NCBI GenBank assembly: GCA_950106755.1 | Contig: OX467083.1 | Span: forward strand, 20,579,029 to 20,643,028 | Length of the DNA: 64,000 nt | Origin: Climacium dendroides | Taxonomy: Eukaryota > Streptophyta > Bryopsida > Hypnales > Climaciaceae | Reading direction: 5' to 3' | In this document: positions 38,293 through 48,989 of the stretch, piece by piece | How positions within the stretch are numbered: the first letter of the stretch is position 1 | Layout of the letters: every line of letters starts with the position of its first letter | Position numbers and translations under genes: made by a program | The notes under the pieces: model-generated | What the model was told of the DNA's origin: nothing | The model's input: the letters and a program-made list of their open reading frames with translations, nothing else | Database searches by the model: none

Positions 38293-38295
38293 TAA

Positions 38296-39565
38296 AAGAT
38301 TTTAATGACCTCATATGCTTCAAATACTTATTGAAACAAGAACTCATTTCTACAAACATATATAGGTAGATGTATTCATTTCCACAAACATTTTTACAAA
38401 GTCTAAGTTTTATTATACTAATTACTATATCTTCCTACCACATGTCTTTCATGTTAATAACATTTATCTCACAACCAATTTTTATCTAGAAATTACAATT
38501 ACACACATCAAAGACTTCATTGTGAAATGGAAAAAAGGAGATATTGATAAAGACTATTTTATTCTTCAAACTTTGAACAATCATAACTTGTTATAGAATA
38601 ATATATTATTAAAGCAACATATTTTTGGGTACATTAGAATCTCCTCTCAATTGCCAAAAAAATATAATGAAGATTTATTATTTAAAAAAAATTGTGTAGA
38701 AAATGTAGATTGAACATGCCATCTTCAAATCTTCAATTTTACTTCAACTATCCCCTCATAATTTCATAACTAGAGCTTGAACCAAGGTTGCTTGGGTAAA
38801 AACAAGGTATCTTCACCACTAGACTATTTCATAAAGGCTCCCCAAATAATACTTAGCCAATGTGCAACTTGTCAAATCTTAGTGCCACAATCTAAGATTC
38901 CTAAGACCCTCTCAAAAGAAGTTTCAAGGAAGAATAAAATCCCAATGGAAAGTGAAAATAGAAAATTCTGCAAGAGTGGCAATTCTAAATAAGATTTCAA
39001 AACTAAAAGCCAATTTACACCAAAGCCAAGCCAAGAGACGATGGTTGATTTTAGCAAATTATGGTCTCTTAAAAATCCATTAGGCCTATATCAAAGAGGT
39101 GGTGAAGAAAAAAAAACTATTAGAGAGCAACAAAACATTATCTACTTTGGCCATGTAGGATTCCAAGTGGATTTCTCATCCATGAAAAATGGCATGACCT
39201 CGGCCAAAGTGTAAACCAAACTTCAACCACCCTTATTGCTTTCTGAATTCATGAAGAATTCATAAGGACTTCGGTCCGGCCCTGTTGTAAACCTGCCCTA
39301 AGTGAATGTCCTGACGTAAATTTGGTGATAGAAATTGTGCGGTTCTCAAAACAGAAAAAAAAGAGGAGAGTATCGCAGTCGAATTCCAGTATTCTGACAC
39401 CCTTAATGAAAATGAACTAACAGAGAAACCTAACCCTGAAGCTACAAAATGCAAAGACAGAGACTACAATGGTTGCAACAAAATCTTTACAAGCTCCCCA
39501 CTGACAAGTGCAGCACGAAGAATGCTCCAAAATATACAAAAGAGATGACCGCTGTGAAGCAGACT
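38296..39565. other. AT-rich spacer and 3' flank of SRP19
   Basis: I see no gene. From about 39240 the sequence becomes less AT-rich, as expected for the 3' UTR of the minus-strand SRP19 gene. Confidence 0.5.
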
Positions 39566-40374
39566 TCATCTCTTCTTCCTGTTCCCGCCCTTTCCCGATT
39601 TGCCAGCAGGCGCAGCAGTACTATTCGAACCCGAAGCTGAGCCTGACGCGTCCTGCTTCTTATTGCGACTTTGATGCTTCGGCACAAGCTCCGCCACTTT
39701 TAAAAACAACGCCTTTCCTGCGCAAGATCGAAGAAACACCAAGGAGTCACGAACGATTGGAGAAATCGAATACGGTAGACCACGCGATGTACCGCCTGCA
39801 AGCACGTCCTAATTTCCCTTCCCAAACTGCCAACCATTGCAGAAATCAACACTTGTCGAATAATCAGAAACTCATCAATAAATCATTACAGTAATCAATA
39901 CTTGATCAATTGTCGAGTGACGACAGAGACGTACGTGTGGGTATAGCGGGGTTAACCAGAGAGCCGTCTTCGCGTTTCAGCTGCACCCGGACCCGTCCTC
40001 GTTGCATAAAATCCCTGGAGTATGCTTTATCTAACTGGCATTGATCCGCACAACATGCCATCCGTCAGATTGAGAACGTAAAAGAACCTAACCACGGATT
40101 CATGGTTTCAAAAACGACTCATAGTATGCAGACATTGCATCATGTTGCATGTATGATCAAATTGAACAAAAGAAAGTCCAAAAACGACCTCGATCGCGAA
40201 AGACAAGCGCAAGTATGAGCAGCAATCGCCGATCTCCATGACGGTGGGATTCTCGCACGCCTTGGAGGCACTGATGCGTCGTCCCTCCGCCAACGTCTTC
40301 TTGCTGTTGAGGTAGATGGGGTAGACGACCACCCAGCGCGCCATCTCCGGCTTCAGAGTATTCCCATCCATCAT
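39566..40374 (-). CDS. SRP19: Signal recognition particle 19 kDa protein (SRP19)
   Basis: Three minus-strand exons, 40374-40189, 40034-39935 and 39717-39566 (TGA), join in phase to give 145 residues, essentially the length of human SRP19 (144). SRP19 binds helices 6 and 8 of 7SL RNA and lets SRP54 load during SRP assembly, so it serves co-translational targeting to the ER. Diagnostic stretches are RWVVVYPIYLNSKKTLAEGR and RRISASKACENPT in exon 1, KAYSRDFMQRGRVRVQLK in exon 2, and KVAELVPKH in exon 3. The tail is basic and rich in Gly, Ser and Lys (GKSGKGGNRKKR), as in eukaryotic SRP19. Two adjacent ATGs (40374, 40371) could start translation. Confidence 0.95.
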
Positions 40375-40494
40375 TCCCCTAGAAAGCTTTCAACCTTTCC
40401 CCAATCGCAACTGTGAAACTACTGCGACACGAAACACGTGAAGACTCTGCAGAAGTTTACGGATTCTGAAGTTGCAAACTGCGAAGAGGAATGG

Positions 40495-40546
40495 AAACCC
40501 TAGAATCCCATTCACTGCGAGTGCTCTGCGTTGAATGGAAACCCTA
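40495..40546. promoter_or_regulatory. Two telo-box motifs upstream of SRP19
   Basis: AAACCCTA occurs at 40495-40502 and 40539-40546, 44 bases apart, about 120-170 bases upstream of the SRP19 start. Telo-boxes are common in promoters and leaders of plant genes for the translation machinery, which fits an SRP subunit. The two copies lie in a local direct duplication (TGGAAACCCTAGA). Confidence 0.6.
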
Positions 40547-40619
40547 GACTCCGGGCCGTTCTTCTTTTGACTTTTTGGGACATGATTCTAGTCCGACTTT
40601 TGCTTTATCATACATACCG

Positions 40620-43600
40620 GTAATTTAAAAAGGAGGTTTCAACGTATCAAAGAGCGTGATAATTGGACACTATATGCAAAAGTTATGAAGAGTCAAAGTT
40701 TGTTTTAGTAGATATTCTAAAATCTTTTGGGGTCACGTTGGTGGAGTCCACCTTAAAGAGTGGACTTTTCATGCTATGTTGGAATCAAAAATGAATTTTC
40801 AAGTTTTTCAAAGCTAGAATTGCTTTTCACTGAATTTCATGATACTTCCACTTCAATGTGAGTAGGGAGAAATCACATGTAGGACTAGCTTTGTATGTGG
40901 TCAAACTAAAAGCAACCAAACTATTCAAGTCCAATATTAATAATAGTTTTTTGGAGGTCATTAATTTATTGTACCTAGTTGCATGAGTCCTTGTAAATTT
41001 TTTACCTTGTTGATAATTGTTATTTTCTTCTTGTAACTAATGCACAATCCTTGTCTTTTGTGCAAAGGTTGGCCAATTCTAAATGCATGGAAGTTTGTCC
41101 TAGCTAATGAAAATAATGAATAATAAATTCATAAAAAATATATTATTTTTGATATTTTGAATATTTCCTAAAGTTTATAGTAAATGAATTAAATTTTGAA
41201 CATATTTATTGGATAACATGTTTTTAATTATCTTTCTAGTTAATCAAAGATAATTGTAACACATTTAAGGATTTATTATATGGATACAAATTAGTATGGT
41301 AATAAGGACTCAAAGGTTTGAACTAAAGTCATATAAAATATGATGTTGAATCGGTGTATATTTTAAAATCGGGAAATTATGTTCATTGTGCCATGATCTT
41401 TTACTCTTGCATTTAGATAGGTGTTGTAGTTAAAAACCTTGATTTTACAAGTGAACAATCAAATATTAATCAATGACTAACTAATTAACTACATTCTTTA
41501 AGCATTATTTCTTAAGGTTTTTTCACTTCAAACTTAGTTAGTTGTTCCATACAAAAAGGTCAAATTTGATAAAAGTGCCGAAACGGAATCTCCACATTAG
41601 ATTTTGACAAGTGCACATCACCTTGCACCTATCACTAGGTAGCATGCAACACTTCTTTACAAAAACAACTAAGGATATTAGTTCAAAAATTGATCCTTCA
41701 AAAGCAATAGTTCAACAATCAAATCAAAGATTAGAAAATTTCCAATTTTCACATTTTTAAGATCATTGCAACAAATTTTGTATATAAATCATTAAAGTTT
41801 ATTTAAAATATATTTAATTATCATTTTTATTAATAAAAAATATTATTTGAAATAATAAATGATTCAGCTATATAGGATTTTTGCTAGTGTACAATTTTTT
41901 TAAGCTTCATCATTCACTTAGAAAATTATAATTATACTATATAGCACATCTTAATTCCTAAAGGACCATTGTTCCTTCAAGGGACAAATGGGATTTTGGG
42001 TAGGTACCTATAGTCTCAATTTTTGTCCTGATTTTTTGAGACTTTTTTTGAAGATAGAAAAATTGATTAGCTTCACAAAAATATATATATTTTTCAATTG
42101 GTACCTGGGAATAAAAGTTATGCACAAACAAGCTCAAAACAAGGGAGAGGGATCAATTAAAAAAAATTCCTAATTTTAATTTTTTTTTCTCGCAGATTAT
42201 GTTTTTCTTTATATGAAAATCTTTCATTCATTTTGTTTGGATTTGTTATGAGAAAGTTATGGACAATCTTGTTTTTTGAGCAATTAAAGTATCTTCTTGA
42301 AAAAATACTTGTAGAATTCATTTTTAAATGCAATTTTTACATTTTTTTCAAGAAAAAAGTTTTGTGTGGTTTAATTTTCTTGCTAGAAAAATCTCACTAG
42401 TGGAATTAGTGTATTTTAATTCCATCTTAGAAATATTAATAATTTAAATTTTATTTCTATATTATACCTACTTCTACTTAACAATTTTTTAAAGAATAAA
42501 AATTAAATATTTTTTAATTTTAATTTTTTTTCCTAAACCCTCAACTCAATTCTCCACCATAAAGATTTAAAGCTCAAAACTTTGTAGTGCAAAAAATTAA
42601 AGTTAAGAAGGTTCAAAGTTAATAAATCTAATCCTGCAATGTGTTAAAATACTTGTTTTTTTCACTTTAAACACAAATATCTTGCATTTTGTGAAGTCAA
42701 AATTTCTGAAATTTTTTCCACACATTCTCATATTAGTTAGGTGTAAGATCCTTTAGTTATATGTAAAAAAAATTCAAATTTTCTTATTCTTTGCTATAGA
42801 AATGACAGTTTTGAATTTTTTTTTGCAGAAAAAAGGCCTTGGTCCTTTAGGGGTTAATGTTAATTAAAGTATTGAGTGTTAAAAAATTCTTAAGGGAATA
42901 GATAACCTATGGAATTCTTCTGGGTACATAGTGGTACATTGTCAATTTTAGAAAAAAAATCACACGTGATTTCTAAAAGGGGTACACGTGGCATTATTCC
43001 ATTGGTTGTTAAGATTTTATAAATCTTCCAAAATGGGTTCACACTTAATTTTCCTATTGGTTGTAAGATGTTTCAAAAAAAATTTGAGCAAACCCCTTCT
43101 GTAAAGTGAATTTATGAATTCAACATGTGAAAGCCATCCCAACCACCTATATTTGTATTTCTTAGGAATTTGAGGAATTTACAAACCATATGGGATATAC
43201 CTATATTTTTGCTTGTGAATACATATATATATATATATATATATTCCATATCCATATTATGTATTCATATTTTGTGACTACATTTGTATCTATATCCTAT
43301 ACTTTTGTAGTTTAAAACCATATCCATGTCCTATATCTCATAGTTCAAAACCATACCCTTATTCTATGACAATAGCTTTAGCTTTTTTAGATGATCATCA
43401 AGCATTTAAGAAAGGGGGAAGATTTTTTCTAAACTCAAATTGACGGCTCTTGATTTTTCCAAGGGAGATGGGTGGGGATTAAATACAAACATCATATTTC
43501 TATCTTTTCTGCACATAACCATGTGGAATACATCTACCGTATGTTGTAGTCAAATTTGTTAGATTCCATATGAAATCATTTTTTTGATTGAACATCCTTT

Positions 43601-44460
43601 TATTAATTGGATTTAGAATTATTAAAATTTTGTTTCACAATTTTTGGAATATTTTGTAACCTTTAGCAAGGTCTTCACATCTTTATTGCGGTGCTTTTGA
43701 CTTTCCTAAATATTGTGCAACCTTTATCAATAGGTCCTCAATAGTGGCTTGCTTAACTAGTAGAAGTGGTGATTTTGTAATTAGTACAACGTCATAATTT
43801 CTAAAATTTCATTACTTGCCATATTTAATTATATTAAGAATTATTTTTTTTAACTAATTTCACCCGAGTGTAGGATATTTGGTTTGTAATTGTTAAAGTA
43901 TAAGTAAATTATCCCATAAGTGGCCACTATGTCATCATTTCTCTTTCCAATCCTTGTAGACGAGGTCGTCTCATTCATTAAAGTAGAATTAATCATTACC
44001 AACAATTTGTAGGAACAAGCAATTAGTGTATTATGATATACTGAAAATGACAAACCCTCCTTGAAAAACTTTATCAAACATGTGATCAATGATTATTCTA
44101 AACAATATATAGACATTTATTGCAAAATGTTCAACAATAAGATTATTGTTTAAAGAGATTTTTTAATCTTCAATGGTTATATTATTTTTCATTTTCTATA
44201 TTCTTTTAGATATTTATTTATGTTTATGTTACTATTCTAGCAATTACTTTTTTCTTTTGGAATGCAATTGACCAAATTTTACTTTGGTAAGCATGATTTG
44301 TCGAAGCTTCTATAATTTTTTATTTTTCCCTTGCTTTTGAAGTGTTTGTTCAATGTCTAAATTTGAATTTTTTTATATCTATTCATAGTACTTTTGGACT
44401 TGTTTCCAAAGACAGTAATTTCAAATTCTAATTGTATATGAGACAAAAGTTAGTTAGAAA
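40620..44460. other. AT-rich gene desert
   Basis: I see no gene or RNA. A (TA)n run lies at 43221-43243. Open frames are short and AT-driven. Confidence 0.5.
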
Positions 44461-44479
44461 GACATTTGGAGGGCCAATA

Positions 44480-46010
44480 TACCGGCTCCACTGAAGATGC
44501 ACCAAGGGCATCAAAATACAGTCAGGTAGCCTTTCCGAATATTCCCAACTTCCAGCGTCCGCACATCCCAAGCATGGGCCCCGCGCTACTTACATCGTTC
44601 CATCTCATCCGTTCCTTTTCCAGCGTCCAACATCAACGGCTTCCATCTCACCAGCTCCTCCTCCATCCGTTTCCCCAGTTCCCCTTCCGGCACTTGGTCC
44701 ACTCGCTCTTTTCATTTTTCGCCATCGCCGGCGCGCTCGCCAATCCTATCGAGCCGCTTCGTGTCTCCCGTGTCGCCCGTTGGTACGTCTCCTCTCCCAC
44801 CAAACCCTTGCGTTTTCGATTCCGATTCTTTCGAGATGCGGATGAGGAAAAGCAGTCTTGTATTTTGAACTCACGGGATGCATTTGCTCATGATCTTACG
44901 TTTCTTGCTGCGCATTGTCTGTTGACATAGTTTTAGTTCGGATTGCTTAATGGTGGAACTTGGAGTTGATTATGTGTCTGGAATTCTGTATCTAGGGTTT
45001 CTGGAATCCTGAATACTTTGATAGGAGTCGCTGTGATGAAAGGAGAGACCTTTGATGTCGAACGAGTGGCGCTCAAGTCTCTTGTTAGTGGTTAGGGCGT
45101 TTTTGAATGTCAGATTTCGTGTAATTGGGAATGCGTATGTAGGGTTTCTGAAATCTCGCTTTGGTAAAAAAATGCCTCTGTGTTGGAGTGAGGTGTTGAA
45201 CTCATGGTAGGAATTGCTTGTTTTATACTAAATATCATTATTCTTTCTTTCGCCGTGTCGTTTGACTGATTTCACGTGTTTTGAAGGAATTAGGGTTTGA
45301 GGATTTTCATTTGTGATTGGGACTAGGGTTTTAAGGTGTAAGTGACGTTTGCACTTGGATTCTAGTGGCAATGCTTCGATGATTATGCGGTGGATTACAA
45401 TTTGATCGTCCAAGGTCTGAAGACCAGTTTAGGGATATTCGTTGCTTGAAGTGAACTTTACTCATCGTCAAATACACGTATCATTTTGTTTCGTCATGTC
45501 TTGTCTTTTATTGTCACTACTGTATTGTCAGTCGTTTTAGGTTTGATCTTAATGGCGAATTGGGATACAATAAAGGATCAAGAGGTCCTTTTTTCAGCAG
45601 TTATGAGCAGCTAAGATGGGGAGTTTCTTTTGTACAAGTTTAATTATTTTTTGACCAATACATGCACTGTTCTTCATTGAGTCTGTTGATACAGGCTTTG
45701 ACCCCTTCTGAATTGTCTTATTTTTACATTTCGACCACTGGATTTGGTCTTTTCGAAATCCATGACCTTGGTTCCTTGGGGTTTAATCCAAGTTCCCGTA
45801 TGGCATGTTGGCTTATGTGTCATATTTGGGAATTGTGTTGCAGGGGAATCGATTCAAGCATTTTTCTGGGATCACAACTGACCACAAGGGTATAACAGTT
45901 GTGGATGGTGAACAGCGCCCTCATGATAAATCTTAGGGCACTCGCCAGCAGTCAAAAGCAGTGTGTGTGATTAGGTCTGCCTTTGAGGGGCCGGCTACTG
46001 TGGAACCACA
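44480..46010 (+). promoter_or_regulatory. Promoter and intron-containing 5' leader of the TLC gene, with a uORF
   Basis: A CT- and GC-rich stretch at about 44500-44782 looks like a first non-coding exon ending before GTACGT. A second leader exon probably starts at 45844 after GTTGCAG. It carries an upstream ORF, ATG 45905 to TGA 45970 (21 codons plus stop), that ends 40 bases before the TLC start codon. The intron between contains several CTAGGGTTT/TAGGGTTT (telo-box-like) motifs. Confidence 0.5.
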
Positions 46011-46790
46011 ATGATCATGAGCTTCATTACAGACAACCTGGTGTTCTTCGGGTCGGTGCTCTTGTTTACGGTTGTGTATTTCATTGGCTACTTTTATGTA
46101 TTTCACAAGCTCTGGAAGGGCCGGGCCCGGTACGATGCAGCTAGCTGTGGGATTTCGTTGACTCATGGAACAGTGGTGGCGGTACTGTCCTGTTATGAGA
46201 TTTTTTCGCAGAAATGGATTTTGGATGCTCCCAACACGCCCTTCCAGGACAAGATTATGGAGTATTCAATGGCCTATTTCGTTGTTGATTTACTCAACTA
46301 TTTGATCATCGCCCCAGATGATTTTCTCTTCATCGGCCACCATGTTGCGACGTTGACGTACATGATATCATGCCGGTACTTTATCGGGCATGGGGCTATG
46401 TCTGTGATGTGTCTGATAGCAGGTGGAGAAGTCACCAGTCCGGTGCAAAACATCTGGACTCTGTGTCGAATGGCACGGGAGACATCTCCAACAGCTAAGA
46501 GGATATACAAAAACCTGTCTCCTTTTTTCACAGTGTTTTTCACTATCGTTAGGGGAGGATTTGGCCCCTATTTGACATGGAATATGGGGAAATTTTACTT
46601 GGGAGGTTATGCCGACAAGATTATGCCAAGATGGCTAGCGTATTGTTGGATGTTCAAGGTCGCGTTTGCAATCTTTGGGAGCATGGTGTGGGTTTACAAG
46701 CTCTGGGTGGGATTGATAAAGTTCTACTCCAAGAGAAGTAGCTCTATCAGGAGAAAGTCCGAAGTCTCTGTCCAGGAAAAGTACGATTGA
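46011..46790 (+). CDS. TLC-domain (TRAM/LAG1/CLN8) multi-pass membrane protein, TLCD4/TMEM56-like
   Basis: A single 259-residue coding exon. The protein is strongly hydrophobic, with membrane segments near residues 7-32, 45-65, 85-102, 112-135, 172-195 and 215-240. A conserved TLC-type core, FLFIGHHVATLTYMIS, lies around residue 105-120, followed by GGEVTSPVQNIW and a basic cytosolic tail (KRSSSIRRKSE). The arrangement matches plant TMEM56/TLCD4-like proteins rather than ceramide synthases: there is no Hox domain and the Lag1 motif is incomplete. TLC proteins act in lipid sensing, synthesis or trafficking in ER-derived membranes; the substrate here is unknown. The ATG at 46011 opens the hydrophobic N-terminus, and a second Met follows two codons later. 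Confidence 0.88.
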   Translation: MIMSFITDNLVFFGSVLLFTVVYFIGYFYVFHKLWKGRARYDAASCGISLTHGTVVAVLSCYEIFSQKWILDAPNTPFQDKIMEYSMAYFVVDLLNYLIIAPDDFLFIGHHVATLTYMISCRYFIGHGAMSVMCLIAGGEVTSPVQNIWTLCRMARETSPTAKRIYKNLSPFFTVFFTIVRGGFGPYLTWNMGKFYLGGYADKIMPRWLAYCWMFKVAFAIFGSMVWVYKLWVGLIKFYSKRSSSIRRKSEVSVQEKYD

Positions 46791-47640
46791 ATGGTACATC
46801 TGTTATTTCACATGGATGGCATCATCTGGGCTCATTGATGTTCTAGTTGTTACTTATTGCCATCAGCCTGACGGGTCGATGGCGGGTTGTGCTTCTGAAG
46901 GTTATCTTGTATGGTTAGGGAACATTCTTGTATACTTGCACTTGATAATGGTGCTTGGAAGCATCCGTTGAGAGTGTGACATATATTCTCATCCTTGCGG
47001 TGTGGTGACTGTATATTTATGTCTATCATCGAGACGAGGCCGTGTGAGGCTTTGCTGGTCCAAGTCTGATACAGAGGGCGAGTGATGTTTCGTTGACCTT
47101 GATTGGATGACCCTGTGTCGCCTTCGCAGTGTTCAGACTTGTAGGTAGTTGGATTATGGAAGTTTCGGAGCAGGAGTACTTTTAGGTGATTCAAATGATT
47201 CGTTGTGGGATTCACACTCATAATGTTAATAGTGAAGGTGATTACGAACCGCATGAATTGTACTCGGCCAAACTCCTTTATTGTGCCCCCCCCCTGTACT
47301 CGTAGTTTGGAGTTTCCTGCCTTGATTATTCTGTGTAATTGAAACTTGTTGCTTGTTAGCACTTGAAATGGGCGATCTATCCTTTCTCTTCAAATTGGTA
47401 TGGTCCTTGTATTTGTCAAATGTCCACTCTTAAGTTACACTACTTTTAGGAGAGGCACAAATTACTTCGGGTGGACACGTGTGCCGTCGGTAGGCCATGG
47501 TAGTGAGGACATATGTAGAATTTATACTTAATAGTGAAATCAAGTTGCCCCTCATTAGTTGCCCCTCATTAATTTCTCAACATGTTACACTATTCATAAC
47601 ATATTACACTTCATCATATTACACTTCATCAATCCAATGT
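46791..47640. other. 3' flank of the TLC gene
   Basis: Less AT-rich to about 47400, consistent with a 3' UTR. A C-run lies at 47286-47293. I see no further gene. Confidence 0.45.
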
Positions 47641-47730
47641 GGCATGGGTTGGTGTAGTGGTTTAGGCCTAGTTCATAGAGTTGCATGCCATGACCCTAAG
47701 GTTTGTTTGAGTTCAAAAACATTTGAAGTA
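47641..47730 (+). mobile_element. Possible tRNA-derived SINE head
   Basis: GGTGTAGTGGTTTAGGCC (47651-47668) resembles an RNA polymerase III box A, and GTTTGAGTTCAAA (about 47705-47717) a decayed box B, about 55 bases later. The intervening GCATGCCATGACCC is typical of plant tRNA-derived SINEs. The body and 3' end could not be defined. Confidence 0.35.
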
Positions 47731-47914
47731 TTTTAGATCTAAATGTCACTAAGTTATAGAGATCTCAACCATACAATCTTGTAGTGTAATCTTGTAGTGT
47801 ATGTGTTCTAGATGATGTGAATCAAATTTGGAGTCATTTGGCCATGTAGATTGCAAAATTATAATGTTCTAATGTTGAAAAAGGATGCTGAAATTTTCCT
47901 ATATACACATTTGG

Positions 47915-48054
47915 AGGTGAAATTAGATTTCTAAACCTACTGAAATGAAAAAACTTTAAACTATGAAGTGGTTTAGAATGAGTTAGGTGAAATTAGATTT
48001 CTAAACCTACTGAAATGAAAAAACTTTAAACTATGAAGTGGTTTAGAATGAGCA
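47915..48054. repeat. Two-copy 70-bp tandem duplication
   Basis: Two identical or nearly identical copies begin AGGTGAAATTAGATTTCTAA at 47915 and 47985 and end at GAATGAG. Confidence 0.9.
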
Positions 48055-48383
48055 TACAAATTCATTGGTGAAAAAAAAATATCATTGAATTGACTCATTG
48101 TGTCTACAAAATGGCTTTTAAATGTAAAAAATAAATAGCAAAAAAAAGTTGAGAAAACACATCTAAAGTTGAACCTCATAATTTGTTGGATTCATATGAA
48201 AATTTATCCACATAAACTAGACTAGATGTGCAACTTTTCCAAATTCTTTTTAGTGGAAACTAGCATTGTATGAAGAAGAAACGAGCCACCCAAGTTCACT
48301 GTAATCCAAAAAACTTGGATTGACATGAAAATTTTACCACAATAACTAGAATTTAAGGGAAACATAATCCAACAAATTTTATT

Positions 48384-48485
48384 GGAAATGAACATTGGAT
48401 GAAGGAGATACAAGCCCACAAAGTTGCAAAATTTGGAAATGAACATTGGATGAAGGAGATACAAGCCCACAAAGTTGCAAACTTC
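48384..48485. repeat. Two-copy 51-bp tandem duplication
   Basis: Copies start GGAAATGAACATTGGATGAA at 48384 and 48435. Part of a longer repeat-rich tract that continues to 49000. Confidence 0.9.
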
Positions 48486-48489
48486 AAAC

Positions 48490-48802
48490 ACAGTCTGGTG
48501 AATTCAAATTCAAACACAGTCTAGTGAATTCAAATTTGATTTGTAAACTTCAAATTCAAACTCAAATTTGATTTGTAAACTTCAAATTCAAACTCAAATT
48601 TGATTTGTAAACTTCAAATTCAAATCTAGTGAATTCAAATTTGATTTGTAAACTTCAAATTCAAATCTAGTGAATTCAAATTTGATTTGTAAACTTCAAA
48701 TTCAAATCTAGTGAATTCAAATTTGATTTGTAAACTTCAAATTCAAACTCAAATTTGATTTGTAAACAGTTTGGTGAATTCAAATTTGATTTGTAAACTT
48801 CA
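48490..48802. repeat. AT-rich tandem array of CAAATTTGATTTGTAAACTT units
   Basis: About eight copies of a core unit containing CAAATTTGATTTGTAAACTT alternate with linkers of two kinds, TCAAATTCAAACT and TCTAGTGAATT, giving higher-order periods near 32 and 41 bases. The array degrades into a shorter CATGGAACATTCAA repeat at 48913-48985. Confidence 0.8.
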
Positions 48803-48989
48803 GTTGGCTTCCAAGAAATCAATACATCTTGGATTGATCTAAAAATTTCCCATATAAACTAAAAGAGAGTACAAAATTTCCAATAAGTTTTATTGAATTC
48901 GGACATCAATGCATGGAACATTCAATTTTTCAATTTTGAACATTCAAGCATGGAACATTCAAGCATGGAACATTCAATTTTTCAATTTT

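Noticed and set aside
43221..43243. (TA)n run as a possible regulatory or origin-like site
   Set aside because: An ordinary microsatellite in AT-rich sequence; nothing around it supports a function.
44466..44930. A 154-codon open frame upstream of the TLC gene
   Set aside because: It runs through a probable leader exon and its GTACGT donor, and the translation looks like non-coding CT-rich sequence.
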